Below, piece by piece: positions 26,401 to 37,726 of a DNA stretch of 64,000 nt (the first letter of the stretch is position 1; each line of letters begins with the position of its first letter). Below the pieces are notes generated by a model. It worked only from the letters and a program-made list of their open reading frames with translations. It had not been told where the DNA came from and did no database searches. The stretch is from Branchiostoma floridae (taxonomy: Eukaryota > Chordata > Leptocardii > Amphioxiformes > Branchiostomatidae), in contig NC_049990.1 in NCBI RefSeq assembly GCF_000003815.2, positions 6,470,976-6,534,975 of the forward strand, read 5' to 3'. Made by a program: the position numbers and the translations under genes.

Positions 26401-29400
26401 CGGTGTGGGAAGTAGTATTTTTTTCACATTGTTATCAACAGTTTACATTCTACCTGACACTAATTAGTATGTATTTGCTATCAGGGTATTCGTTGTCTAT
26501 AGACCCTTTCACACAAAGCTGACCGTGGCCTTCCGACCTTCTCGAGACCATGGTTGGAAGTTAGTCATGAGATAGGTCATCATCGGTTGGGAGTCGGTCA
26601 GCGAGGTTGACTACTGGTCTTAAGAAGTCATCTGTGACATTCAACGATAAAGTGTGATAAATAAAAGTCGGGAACGTCATATTCTACTTAGATATAGTGA
26701 TAGGTCAAGAGGTGTTTGATAGGGGTTACGTATACACAGCATTTTGTTGGTTTCGTAGCGGCGGAACTGACTAGCGTACAGAAAGACTGTAAATATTCAA
26801 CTTAGACATCGTGATTTCATGGTTAAATGGGTTTGATGGGGGTTGCATTTACATACTCCCAGTATATTCTCGTACCTTGTTGGTCTCGTACCGGCGGAAC
26901 TGAGTGGCGTACGGGAAGACTGTTGACTGGAACCCGGCGGAGTCCGCGAGGCTCACCACGCTATCCATACCTTGTACTTGAGCTTCGGTGCTCGACAGTC
27001 GAATGAACTTAGCCCTCATCCTCGAAGTCTTAGAAACAAAACAAAATGATACAAAACGAATACTTCTGTAAACAGACTTGGTCGTTATAAGCGGACTTAA
27101 ACTTTTCTAACCACTTACCTACATGAAAACGGAGAAAACATTTTTTTGGTTTTGAACTATTGTGGTTGTTTGTTTGCCTTAGTGTTTGTCTGCAGGTGTG
27201 TCCTCAGTAATGTGGATTACGCAGAATGACACATATGTAACATAAGGTGATAGTGGTGTCATAGGATACTTGGAGAATCGGACGGCTGGTTTTGCTAGAC
27301 TCAAACTGAATGGTTGGTCAAAGATGTACTTACATAAATCCAAGTTTCTGATTGGGTAGTATCAAACTTGACGTCAGAGGCAAAGTTGTCACCGCCAACC
27401 GGAAATGGCGCGGCCAGGTACTCTTCTAGCAACGTGTAGAAGTAGCTCTCGTTCCCAGGAAAGTCGTCTGTAGAATATAAAACGTTTGCATGTGACGTCA
27501 CAACTAAAAGATATCAAAAGTTACAGGCGCAATATTAGTGGTGTGTCCAGATCCAAGATGGCGAATGGTCGTCTCGGACGTGCAGAGGTTGCATTCCCAA
27601 AACGAGTCATTCGAAGTATGGAGCTAGGTCTCTAGACATGCGAAGATACATTGAGAATCGTCTATTTAGTAAACGTTTTCAAAAGGTAAATTCGATTCTC
27701 TAATTGGTTGACAGCTGGTTAGAAGCCTCGCCCACAAACGTGGAAACCTCAGCCCGGGGTAGTGGAGCCTCCCTAGGTATATTGTATCGGTCGACACATA
27801 GGAGAATTATGTCGGTTTTAAAAGAACATTCCATTGCGTACCTGCAGTGATCCCTGGATCGCCGGACTTTTGTGCTTTGATCCACTCCAGAAAGCCGTGA
27901 TACCAGCTGACTACAGTTGTAGAGTCGATGTACTCATTACTCCTGAGGTTGGTGTACAGCGCCTCCATCCTTACTCGTTCGGTGTAATAGTCGGTGCCAT
28001 TTTCTAGTGGCACAGAAAAAAGATTTAACGAGGAGGTTCATTGTTTCAAGCGCAGAGGCACAGTAAAACGCATAGTGGGTGATATGTCAAAGGTGAATGC
28101 CCCTAAGTTGTAAGCTGTCCATGCCTATACGTAATGCATGTCCAGAGGTATTTGTTTATGCCTTAGGGGTCTACCGATTTTATATATTACCCACAATGCA
28201 TCTCACAGTGCATGCGCAGTTGGAGCGAAATGCACTGAGCTGTTTCTAAGTGATCAAACAAATTAACAAACTAACATGGGTCTTATATGGGTTTATATGA
28301 TACGTCTTTATATTGCATAGCCTAAATTAGAACTGGAAGTTTTAAAATGATTCTTCGTCTTTTAAAGAGATGAATGTAACAAAAAATACGGACTTACCTA
28401 TATACATCCCCACGTCCACACCGCCCTCTTCTGGGAAATACTGGGTATGCAGAATATACCGATCATTAACTGTTCATCAAAAGTATCTACTGTTCAATAA
28501 ATGACAGAATGGCAACTACTGATATAACTAATGAGGAATTTAACGTACAACCAATGAGAGAATGGTAACAAGCAGTGCAACCAATAAGATAGTAGCTGAA
28601 TGATAGGACCATGTAGTCGGTCTATTGGTACGACCATTCACTGATTACGATTCTTTATTTCAATGTGTAAAATTAACTCAACGGTAGAGTGGGGCAATTA
28701 AGTCACCGTCAAATCAGTATACTATTGTAATTCTAAGATCCGTACGTACCTGTTCATACAGGGTAGTGTACCTGAAGACGTAAGACTCGGCAGGTAGATA
28801 CCAGACGAAGTTGAAGTCCTGCTTCAAGCTGTACGTACCGTACGCCATCCACCCTGCCGTGCCGAACGTGATCAGAAGCACCAGAATCTGAACATGGAAT
28901 AGATGGCAAAATACAATGTACGAAAGGTCACATTATGACTAGAATGGCTATTGTGGGTTATTTCCTTTTATATTTTCATTCTTCTTTAATAATCTTGCAT
29001 GTGAATGTAATATGACTAAAAAGATTTACTTCCCACACCGGGAATCGAACCCGGGCCTTGGCGGTGAGAGCGCCAAATCCTAACCACTAGACCATATGGG
29101 AGATGTCTTGCTTTTAGCCGTTCAAATACTGTTTTGATACTCAATGTTGTTTATGAATTAGAACTGAAGGAAGTACATAATTTCAAATGGTGATCAAATC
29201 GTCAGGCATTCGTCAGTCAAATTAGCGTAGACATCTGTGAAAGCATTGTTGATTTAACATCATACATAAGCATATAGCGACCATCGCTCACCTTCACCGG
29301 GATTGTCAGCAAGATCCGGGAGTAGCATTTGTCGAAGAACCAGTGTACAAGGCTTTTGCGTGAACATCTGCAAAACAAAAAAGCGTTAATTTTCACGGAA

Positions 29401-31129
29401 CCTCCAAGAAATTCATCTTCTCTTGGTCGTGACAGAGAAGACAGGCGCTAAGTAGTAATACAGTATCTACATGTTCATTCAAGAGAAATCCCCCTAGCTC
29501 TTTCCCGCAATGAACAGTGAACCATGCTTTAACGTCTCATGCCGAGGACTTCAACTCTTTCTAGTAGCGTGCATATGCAGTGAACGGCACAACCGGGGTT
29601 TGAATTCCCAAGCTCGTAGTCCAGAGACGGAGTCCCTAGCGCTCGTAACACTAGACTACGTATGCTACAACGTAACAGAAACATTACAGTCTTCAAACTG
29701 AGTCAGAAAATATGTCAGTAATCCGTCAGAAAACATTACAATCTTCAATGTCAGCATTTAGATATAAGATTGTTCTTCTTCCACTCACGCCATGGGTTTA
29801 TAGTCCTTGCTGTGTTTGAAGCAGCAGCAGGCGTCCCGTCTGGCCTCCCGGCGGTACTGGTCGATCACGAGCGCCCCCATGAAGAACGTGCATTGGAACA
29901 GGAACAGGAACACGATGGCGACGGCAACGTAGATGCAGAAGGACCTCAAAGCCGGGATCGGCTGTGCGAAGGAGTAAAACACAAAAATATGATTACAAAG
30001 TATTGCCTCCGTAAAAACTGATGTATTGTTCTCGGTTGGGTTATTTTTTTGTTTGTTTGTTTAAATCACCAAAATCAAGTTCAGTTTTCAACATGATATG
30101 CTACACAGATAACAGGTACATATTCTGCAGTATTTCACCTTTTACCGAAATTTACACCCGAAGATGGCATACTTATGTTTGCAATACATATGCTACATGA
30201 AAATAGGAGAATACCTAACTGCAGCCTTGTTTTGGTGCATGACCCCAGATGACCCCAATAAATTTAAACATGACCACTGTAACTGGAAAGTGTTTCGTTT
30301 CCGTTCATGATCCGATAACCTATGAACATTAATATTTACCGATGTTGCCCCGATCCCAAAAGCCACCAGGTCGGTTATAGAGGTGACAGTGATGGACACT
30401 CCGGCGTGCTTCATCGCCTTGGCGGCGGCTTCTCGTTTGTTCTTTTTCCGTTCTTTTGGAGTCAGGTTTTCCCAGGCTTGTACAATGATGAACATGTCAT
30501 CTACTCCAACACCTGCAAAGGGCGTTGGTAGATTATAGATAGAATTGAGGCTTCGCGTGTATATGAATGCCATCGAAATAGATATGGGTACGAAGAACAT
30601 TGGTTAGAAATGCTGACCTTCAGCAATGTACGAAGATGGAAACGGAAAATTCAATTCAAAGGCTGTCCCAATTGAGAGAAATGGGTGGAATGTTGCAGGA
30701 CCAACAATTCTCGAAATATATATTCACCTTAAAAGCAAATATGATATGAAGTATAGATTAAATTCTATAACATACACAAATGCAGTGATACACAAACCAA
30801 TGGGAAGAATCAATCAATGAATGAATATATCAATGAATGGTTTAACAGATCATTATAATCATCTTTTTTGAAAGGGGAGGGCTGTAGAGTATGAAATGAC
30901 AAACCTATCAAAAGGAAAGGCATGACACTGTGGATGGGTCCGTACAGAACTCCACAAAGGGAACAGAACCCTATGGACGCTCCTGTTGCCATGCCAACGG
31001 ATGCCACGCCCAGAAGGCCGACGTAAATCTGCATGAGAACAGCATTAAGGCATGTCAGAATAAATCAACATTTCAAGCTATTCTGGTTTATGAAATAATA
31101 GACCCATGGCTTATGAATTAGTCTCCGTC

Positions 31130-31182
<53 letters not shown>

Positions 31183-31218
31183 TATATATATATACATGGG
31201 TCTATTATTTCATAAACC

Positions 31219-31261
<43 letters not shown>

Positions 31262-34200
31262 AACAGGCCGATTCTATACTTTCCCTTACCTCCGTCAAAA
31301 CCCAGTGCTAATAAGTAGAATCAGAATTGCAAATATACTCCGACCTCTCACGGTTCGAAGCGCTATTTCTTTATTTGCTTTAAGGCAGACAGGACCAACA
31401 TGGCATTACACTGAAATTAGTAACTTACTTAAACCGTGCCATGTACAGAGATCTTTTTGCCTTAGCCTTTTCATGCCGTAAGAGGAGTAAGTTGTTATCC
31501 ACTGTCTACAGGGTACGGTACTTGATGGCGGAGTCCATCCCTCTCCTTTTACCTCCCAACGGAAGCGCTAATTATAATTGGTAGGTTTTCATCGGTTGAA
31601 CTGTAATTGACATACAGGATTGGTCTCTTGCATGTGTTTGCCACGTGTGCTTCTAGATAAAGTGTGTTAACTTTATTACCTACCCTGTGCTCCACTACGT
31701 TGATGTTGCCGACCATGAGCACGACGTACGCGATGATGAGCGCGTAGCCGGCGGACAGGAGCTGAATCTCTGAGAACGTTTGACCTCGGAAAGCGTCCTG
31801 AAAACTGGAATAATACAAATGCGTCAAAGATATATCTATTCTACCAGACAAATCTGCCCCTCAAAATGCAGGAAATAGCGTTTCATTGGGTCTTAGATTT
31901 CAAATATTGCAGAACCCCCTAGGACCGTCGCGCGGAAGCCCCCGACAGGATTTCATTTAAAATTCAGGGGAGACAAAGTACACTGTGTATGTTTTTCTAT
32001 AATGAACAGATTGAAATGAAATCAGACAAGAACCTACCTTCTTATTGCCCTTGGTAGGACTTCATCAAGGTCATTGTGCCCCGCCAGGCCTACATCGATG
32101 AACTCAGCCTCCCAGGCCTTCCCGACATCTCCACCCTGAAGACAATATAAAGGCAAGTTCTTAGTCTCGCACTTAAGATGGTCAGTCAGTTGTCTTCAAT
32201 AAGGTGCTTAATGCCTTCAACTGCGCATGTGCATCAAAATGCCTTGTGGGTTATATGTCAAAGGTCATTTTCATCATCATATCTATGTCGAAGGCGAAAG
32301 CCCCTGAAACATACACAAACACTTCTGGACATGTATCAAGTTCAGTATCAAGCATGGTCAAGACAAGAACTGTTAACAAGTTGGGAGCCTTCACCTGACG
32401 TATCATCCACACTGCAATTCGCTGCACCTCAGTTGGAACCAGAACGCCTCTTCTTACCCACACCAATTGCATTAAGTACTGCCTAGACATTATGATAAGA
32501 AAGTAACTAATCAGTTTATACTCATATACTCACCAGTCTCAATGCATACACCATGGTGTGTGCCTTTGCGCCGGTGATCTCTCCATTCCCGTTCCGAGTT
32601 ATCTCAGCTAGCACCTTATCAACATAGAAGTCTCCCAGGTACACGGGACTGGAAACAAAATGTAATTTTATTGGTTGGTAAGTATGTATCTGTAAGTTAT
32701 AAGAAAACGGGACTGTGTCTGTGCCCTTGCGTATACGATGTTGATTGCTTAAGTAACAGCCGCCTTGAAAAAGTTCAATAGCTACACGCTTTTGACTCAT
32801 ATAAAGTAAAGTAATATTGTCTCATATGCTATTAGTATTACGAACTATGAACATCACATGGCTTGTATGATCTATATGTTAGAATGCTCACTTTTTGCAT
32901 ATGTCACTAAAAGGAAACTACTATCATTTACTTTAGAGTGCGGCCTGTGCTCATTATAGGTATGCAAAGCTCTCTGTAGCGTAGCGTTCAAGTTGAAGAC
33001 ATCCAGATATTCAGCTGTTTCCCATACCTGGTGAGGTTGACGGTGTTGACCATGTCTATGACGTCCTGATCTGTCAGGTTACTTATGATCGTCTCGTTAA
33101 AGCTCCACAGCTCCAGCAGACTTGTTGAGAAGCAAACTCCATTGAGCCTGAAAGATAAGTTGGTGAGATCTTACGTTAAAGACAAAGAAATAAACGTTAA
33201 ACTAGACTTGGCAAAACAAGACTTGACTGCATGGGTGGCATCAACGCGAGTATCAGGTTCATCTCTTTCAAACAAAAAAGATTGCGACCATAATATTAAT
33301 CGTGTTGATTATGTCAAATGTCACAAGAGTACTGTTATCATGATATGATTTTTGAACATACTATTATTAATTTCTGTTATACCAAATTGTCCTGAGTTGT
33401 ATAATTTTGAACATTCATTCGTTTTAGTTGATCATTCCGATCATTTGTTGTAATCTCTTGTTCCCCACAATCACAGCAGGCACAATTGAAAAAAAAGTCA
33501 TATGACAAGTTCATGCCATTTTAGGTAAATAAACTAAGACTAAACTGAAACTGTACAAATATGGAGACATCTGAATAAATATGTATACCACACAAAATAT
33601 CTTGAATCCAGCAGAAATCACCAGATTACCACCATGATTTACACGGCTACTTTCCCCCTGAATAAATGAGAACATTAATCAAAGACCTCTCTTGTGAAAA
33701 GAAAAGATGTACTCACTTGTAACAAATGTTCTCCCAGGAGGGGACGGTTTCAGCATCTATTGTCTTGACCTTCTTGTCGATTTCGTACATCTGAAAAAGA
33801 AAATTTTATATAGTGTCATGTTCAATGTTAACCCTCAATCCATTTTCAAGGCGTGTTCGGGTCTTTAGCACGCATTACTGCCAAAACCAATCAAAACAAC
33901 AATTGCATGATATCTAAACCGTCGGTTGCGTCTTTGACAGCTAGCGTACGTACTGTAAAAACGCATTTTTCTACTGCAACAGTAATATGAAGTTTTATTC
34001 TAAAATATTTTTTAACACCCAGATGTCAGATCAAGAATTCTATGTACCTTGCAATTGCCAGAGGTCAAACCCTTATGAGGTTTGGAATGGCAGGTTAACG
34101 TTGTTGCTAGGATCGGTCTGGTATATGGAAATGCAGCATTTCTATCTCCAGGAAAATGGAGATATAGTTTTGGGTGTGTTTGTGTGTCTGTCTGTCTGCC

Positions 34201-37200
34201 TATCTGTCTACCTGTCTGTCTGTCTGTGTGTTTGTGTTTCCGGAATTTTTGTAGTCATCATAACCCAAGAACCCCTGGGTGTATTTCGATAATATTTGGT
34301 ATCTAGGTAAGTGTTTGGAAGACAACGGTCAAGGTCGATATCGGGCACCCGGTGACATTGGTACTGCAGCAGAACTTGACCTGGACGTGCTATGGTATTG
34401 ATTTCTTGTTATCAATTATCCAGTCTCACCGCTCTGATGCTGTCTGCAGTCAGCACGTTCTCGTCCATGACCAGAATGTACTGGTACCGGCCGGACAGGC
34501 TGGGGAAGTTTATGGCTACGAAAGCCGCCTTGTCTAGTATGGTGGAACCTGGAAGAAGAAATAGATCAAAACAATTTTTATAAAACTCATTCATTTATTA
34601 GGAGTAGCTTCCTTGGCAGACTTCTGAAGTAGCGCCAGGGCTTATTTTTTTGGGAGGGGCGTTTATTCGCAATTTGCAACATTGCTAAGCTAAGGTTCTC
34701 TATGCTGAAATGGAGTCTGGGTGCGACCAAACTCCTTTCCCTGCATATAACCCTTAGCTCATGTTGAAATCGCGAATCAGCGCTCCCTAAAGAATAAACG
34801 CAAAGTCTGTGAAGGAGGCTACAATATCATATACATGACACACATGTATGATATACATGATTGTAGTGATCTTTCACTAGTGCACTTTTAATCGGTTGTG
34901 TTGTCTACGACAAAGACCACCTTGCCACCTTACTTGCTAAAACCTTAGATTTAAAATCAACAGTTGACAGAATTCTACTGACCGTCTGGGACCCAGAGGT
35001 TGTTGTATTCCGTCTCCTGGTAGAACTTGATGAACCCCGCACAGAAACCACCGGTCACCAGCAGTGGCACAAGGATGGCGAGCCAGTGGAACCGGCCTAC
35101 AAATCTGCCAACCCTAAGGAGGACAGAAAGAAGAAGAATCATACGTCATTCTTTGTGGAAGAGCTTTTCGTTCTGCTTAAGAGTTACACGTGGGTCTTTT
35201 TTCCTAAAGAAAATAATGTTTTGAACAAATTGGGTGATATTTGCCAGCGTTACACAATTCTAGCCAGGTCAAACGGAGCAAGACATTAGCTTCAGCCCCT
35301 GCACACAGTAAAGGACCATCACCGGTGGCCTATGCTCCGACTAGGCATGTCAAAGGGCCCAAGTAAAGTAAGTTGCGCTCAGAAGTAGGACTCTCATCTT
35401 ATCGACAAGAGCTTACGGGCTCTTAAACATGCTAGATATAGAAGAGTGCCTCTTTTCAAAGAGGTTGAACCTTCCTTTTTCAACCTCCTTGCTATTTTCA
35501 AACGCAAAGACTTGCTATAGGGTATAACGTCCTTTTCAAAGTTCTCCTTTGATTGCGGATCAAAGACATTCTGAAGGCTATTGTCTCGGTGTTTGACTTT
35601 TCCTTTGTTTAAAGGTTATCTGTATTAGGCAGAGACCGGACTAGCTGAGGTAAGATTACTCAGGGCTACACAGTGGTCTCACCACCCATTACCTTGGTTA
35701 AATATGACAGAAATTAATGGATAGATGAAGAAAATCATTTCTGTTAGGATCGTGGGGTGCATGTGGTGGCATAAAGCTTAAGAGAAATACACATTTCACG
35801 GAAATTATACGAAACATTGGAAAGCATCAATACATCTTACCCCCTCTACTTTCTGTATTAGTTGATAAGAGTTACCTCACAGACAAATGACCATAAATTA
35901 TAGATTGGTCACTAAAACCATTCAGGCGCATCCAACGTGTAGGTTTGCAACAAAGCGCCCCCCCCCCTCCACCAATGATGAGAGCGTCCGTCTTTCAGAC
36001 AGTGTTTGCAAACGTCTTCAAGACATTGTTTGCAAACATCTTCAAGACATTGTTTGCAAACGTCTTCAAGAAAGTGTCTACAAACAGTGCTTTACGATGC
36101 AGGACTCGAAATTGATTTTGTGGAATTGGTGTACCGGTGCAGCTTGTCTGAGAGTTATGTGCACATAAAATATGGGGTGAGCTACAAACATAAAGCAAAT
36201 GTCAGCTAAACCTATACAGATCTCTACTGCCTCTTTTCATGATAGGAATAAAAAAAATTCATAGCTAACTTCAAAACATTATACATGTAAAGAAACAGTT
36301 GTTTCTAACACTTACATCCCAAGATTATACTTTTTAATAGTGTCCAATAGTCATTTTGTACTTAACCCTACCCAGATATCTAGGTACACCAGTGCACCCC
36401 TGGTCAAAGATTAGGTGCATGGCACCAAAGGTAGATATGTACCAAGTATTTTGAGCTCTAACATACGATAACATACGTTCGAGAAGAGTACATCATAATA
36501 ATCATTAATTATGCATCCCTTACGATGGTATATTCTACGTCACCCAGTCTGTATGCAACATTTTGTATTGTCAGTCATATCTGTTTATAGTTATCGACTG
36601 AACAAATTCAATATGTTGTGTTTCATATGGTCTGATTCTATCACCAACAACAATGTCTGACGTTTACAGAACAGTAACAAATGATGATGAATGTAGCAAT
36701 TTATTGGACAGAGACGGATTCGCTTTGTGTACACTATTTAGTCGGATACACAATTTGCCAACCACGAATTAACTAGAATCCATGGTATTGTCTGAAAAGA
36801 CCACAAAGAAATGGATTTTTTTCCTTGCAAAAGGCATGATATATTTTTAATAATTCATCATCATGATCATTATTATAGGTATATGCTGAATTACATACTT
36901 TTAGAGGTGATACTTGAAGCTAACTGTTGAATTCTTTTGCAATGCACGAATTATCATCGGTACCATCCAACTGTCGTAACCCGTTGAAAAGCATGGACAG
37001 TGTTGTCAGGTCTTTGCAAGCTTTCACAAAATTACACAGAAACACTTAAATGTAATAATAAAAATGATTTATTGTAGGTTTTCTGAAATATAAAAAAAAT
37101 CTTCGTCGTTTTTTTCTTTATATATGGCTCAGAAACATGGTAGGAACTCGCATGTAGCAGGAGGTACCATGACCTAGCCGCCTATTCAACTACGAGGGTA

Positions 37201-37726
37201 AACAAAGCGTGGTGGAACACAATACCCGGTACATTCCAGGTCCTCACACAAGGAAATCTTCCCTTCTTTTTGCCACAGAAGTCTACCATGCTTTGATATA
37301 TCTTACAGACATGTTGCAAAAGGAACTTGAATGGTTTCAAAAGGCATTGATCTTAACGTACGGTATGTGTCTAGTAGATATATAAAGGGGACTCGTCTTC
37401 GCCCCCCTCCCCTGACAGTAAAACAAAAAGTAGGGATCGCGCATCAACTGGTCTCACCTTGTGAACAGTTCCTCCAAACCGTGCACCATAATGTAGCTGA
37501 CGGACTGCAGACATGCTTGGAAACACGAACAGCTGCATTCGCAGGTGCCCGAAGGACAACACCGCAAACAACACCTGGAACAACAATGCCTCTGCTCGGA
37601 CTTTCCATCCTTGTCGTCTTCTGGGTCTACCAACACTACTCCGCCATTCTGTTGGTCTACCTTCTCAGAGACAGTCGGGAGACTTCCGTTTATGTTCGTT
37701 GACTTCTCAGCGGTGTTTCCCGCCAT
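23493..37726 (-). CDS. Patched-domain-containing RND membrane protein (1017 aa, 22 exons)
   Basis: Exons: 37726-37458, 35113-34983, 34548-34430, 33790-33717, 33147-33028, 32648-32534, 32135-32038, 31804-31684, 31028-30905, 30512-30340, 29961-29789, 29367-29292, 28887-28750, 28440-28398, 28003-27842, 27467-27334, 27028-26876, 26233-26108, 25497-25353, 24863-24742, 24292-24116 and 23753-23493. All are GT-AG and phase-matched, and total 3054 nt. The start is the ATG in GAACCATGG. Features in order: a cytoplasmic N-terminus with a Cys cluster (11 Cys in residues 48-72); TM1 near 98-116 (WLAILVPLLVTG); an extracellular loop with NET/NLT glycosylation sites; a sterol-sensing domain (about 320-460) with GVGVDD at 391-396; a second loop; and a second helix bundle with GLAVDYSAH (Asp814), GTRNERA and AVFNGG. 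The cytoplasmic tail is acidic, then Ser-, Pro- and Tyr-rich. Both RND-type Asp motifs are intact, so ion-coupled lipid or sterol transport is plausible. It resembles PTCHD3-type proteins more than Patched itself; the substrate is unknown. Confidence 0.92.
26340..26411 (+). tRNA. tRNA-Glu (anticodon CTC)
   Basis: A 72-nt cloverleaf: acceptor stem TCCCATA pairing with TGTGGGA (one T-G pair), A box TGGTCTAGTGG, anticodon loop CTCTCAC with anticodon CTC, T arm CGGGTTCGATTCCCG and discriminator A. A T7 pol III terminator lies at 26418-26424. It is in intron 17 of the patched-domain gene, on the opposite strand to it. The sequence is identical to the copy at 29030-29101. Confidence 0.95.
26675..26800 (-). 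repeat. Decayed tandem copy of the 3' end of patched-gene exon 17
   Basis: On the minus strand 26740-26785 reads VFLYASQFRRYETNK, against VFPYATQFRRYETNK at the 3' end of exon 17 (26876-27028). The adjoining intron sequence is also repeated: the ATATTC..CTTAGA..GTGAT and GGGGTT..GTA..TAC stretches recur about 125 bp apart. In the copy the splice donor has changed from AAGGTACG to AAAATGCT, so it should not be spliced as an exon end. Confidence 0.75.
28076..28215 (+). mobile_element. MITE-like repeat family, copy 1
   Basis: This copy has inverted ends: GTGGGTGATATGTCAAAGG with GAATGCCCCTAAG on the left, and CCTTAGGGGTCTACC with ATATTACCCACAATGCAT on the right, then TGCATGCGCAGTTGG. It lies in intron 14 of the patched-domain gene, about 70 bp from exon 15. 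The shared core (TGCGCATGTGCA, TTGTGGGTAATATGTCAAAG, TGCCCCT) recurs at 32.2, 49.2 and 57.9 kb. Confidence 0.6.
29030..29101 (-). tRNA. tRNA-Glu (anticodon CTC), inverted copy
   Basis: This copy is identical over its mature length to the tRNA-Glu at 26340-26411 but on the other strand, and so co-directional with its host gene. It lies in intron 12 of the patched-domain gene. The acceptor stem, A box, CTC anticodon and B box are intact. A T5 run (29018-29022 on the plus strand as AAAAA) can act as the pol III terminator. Flanking similarity ends a few bases outside the gene. Confidence 0.95.
29575..29688 (-). mobile_element. tRNA-derived SINE-like element
   Basis: On the minus strand a tRNA-like head is visible: TAGTCTAGTGTTACGAGCGC resembling an A box and D arm, then GGGAATTCAAACCCCGG resembling a B box and T arm. 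The anticodon region does not fold well. It is in intron 11 of the patched-domain gene and could also be a tRNA pseudogene. Confidence 0.4.
31084..31262. repeat. TA-rich tract bounded by a perfect 25-bp inverted repeat
   Basis: TGGTTTATGAAATAATAGAC plus CCATG at 31084-31108 recurs as an exact reverse complement at 31195-31219. Between the arms is an alternating TA tract with a short ACACACACA run. A second TA tract follows to about 31260. It lies in intron 8 of the patched-domain gene and can form a long hairpin or cruciform. Confidence 0.9.
32205..32345 (+). mobile_element. MITE-like repeat family, copy 2
   Basis: CAACTGCGCATGTGCATC, TTGTGGGTTATATGTCAAAG and GAAAGCCCCTGAAACA are in the same order as the family core described at 28076-28215. 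It lies in intron 6 of the patched-domain gene. A following ACACTTCTGGACATGTA is shared in part with copy 1. The right end is uncertain. Confidence 0.5.
34183..34236. repeat. (CTGT)n tetranucleotide microsatellite
   Basis: CTGT units are interrupted by CTGC, CTAT and CTAC variants. The array lies in intron 3 of the patched-domain gene, close to exon 3. Open frames running through it are artefacts. Confidence 0.95.
36003..36085. repeat. 24-bp tandem repeat, 3.4 copies
   Basis: TGTTTGCAAACGTCTTCAAG with ACAT recurs at 36003, 36027 and 36051, then a diverged partial unit TGTCTACAAAC follows. Because 24 is a multiple of three, all frames stay open through it, giving a repetitive octapeptide on paper. 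It lies in intron 1 of the patched-domain gene and I see no sign that it is coding. The TTTGCAAA core is itself palindromic. Confidence 0.9.
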
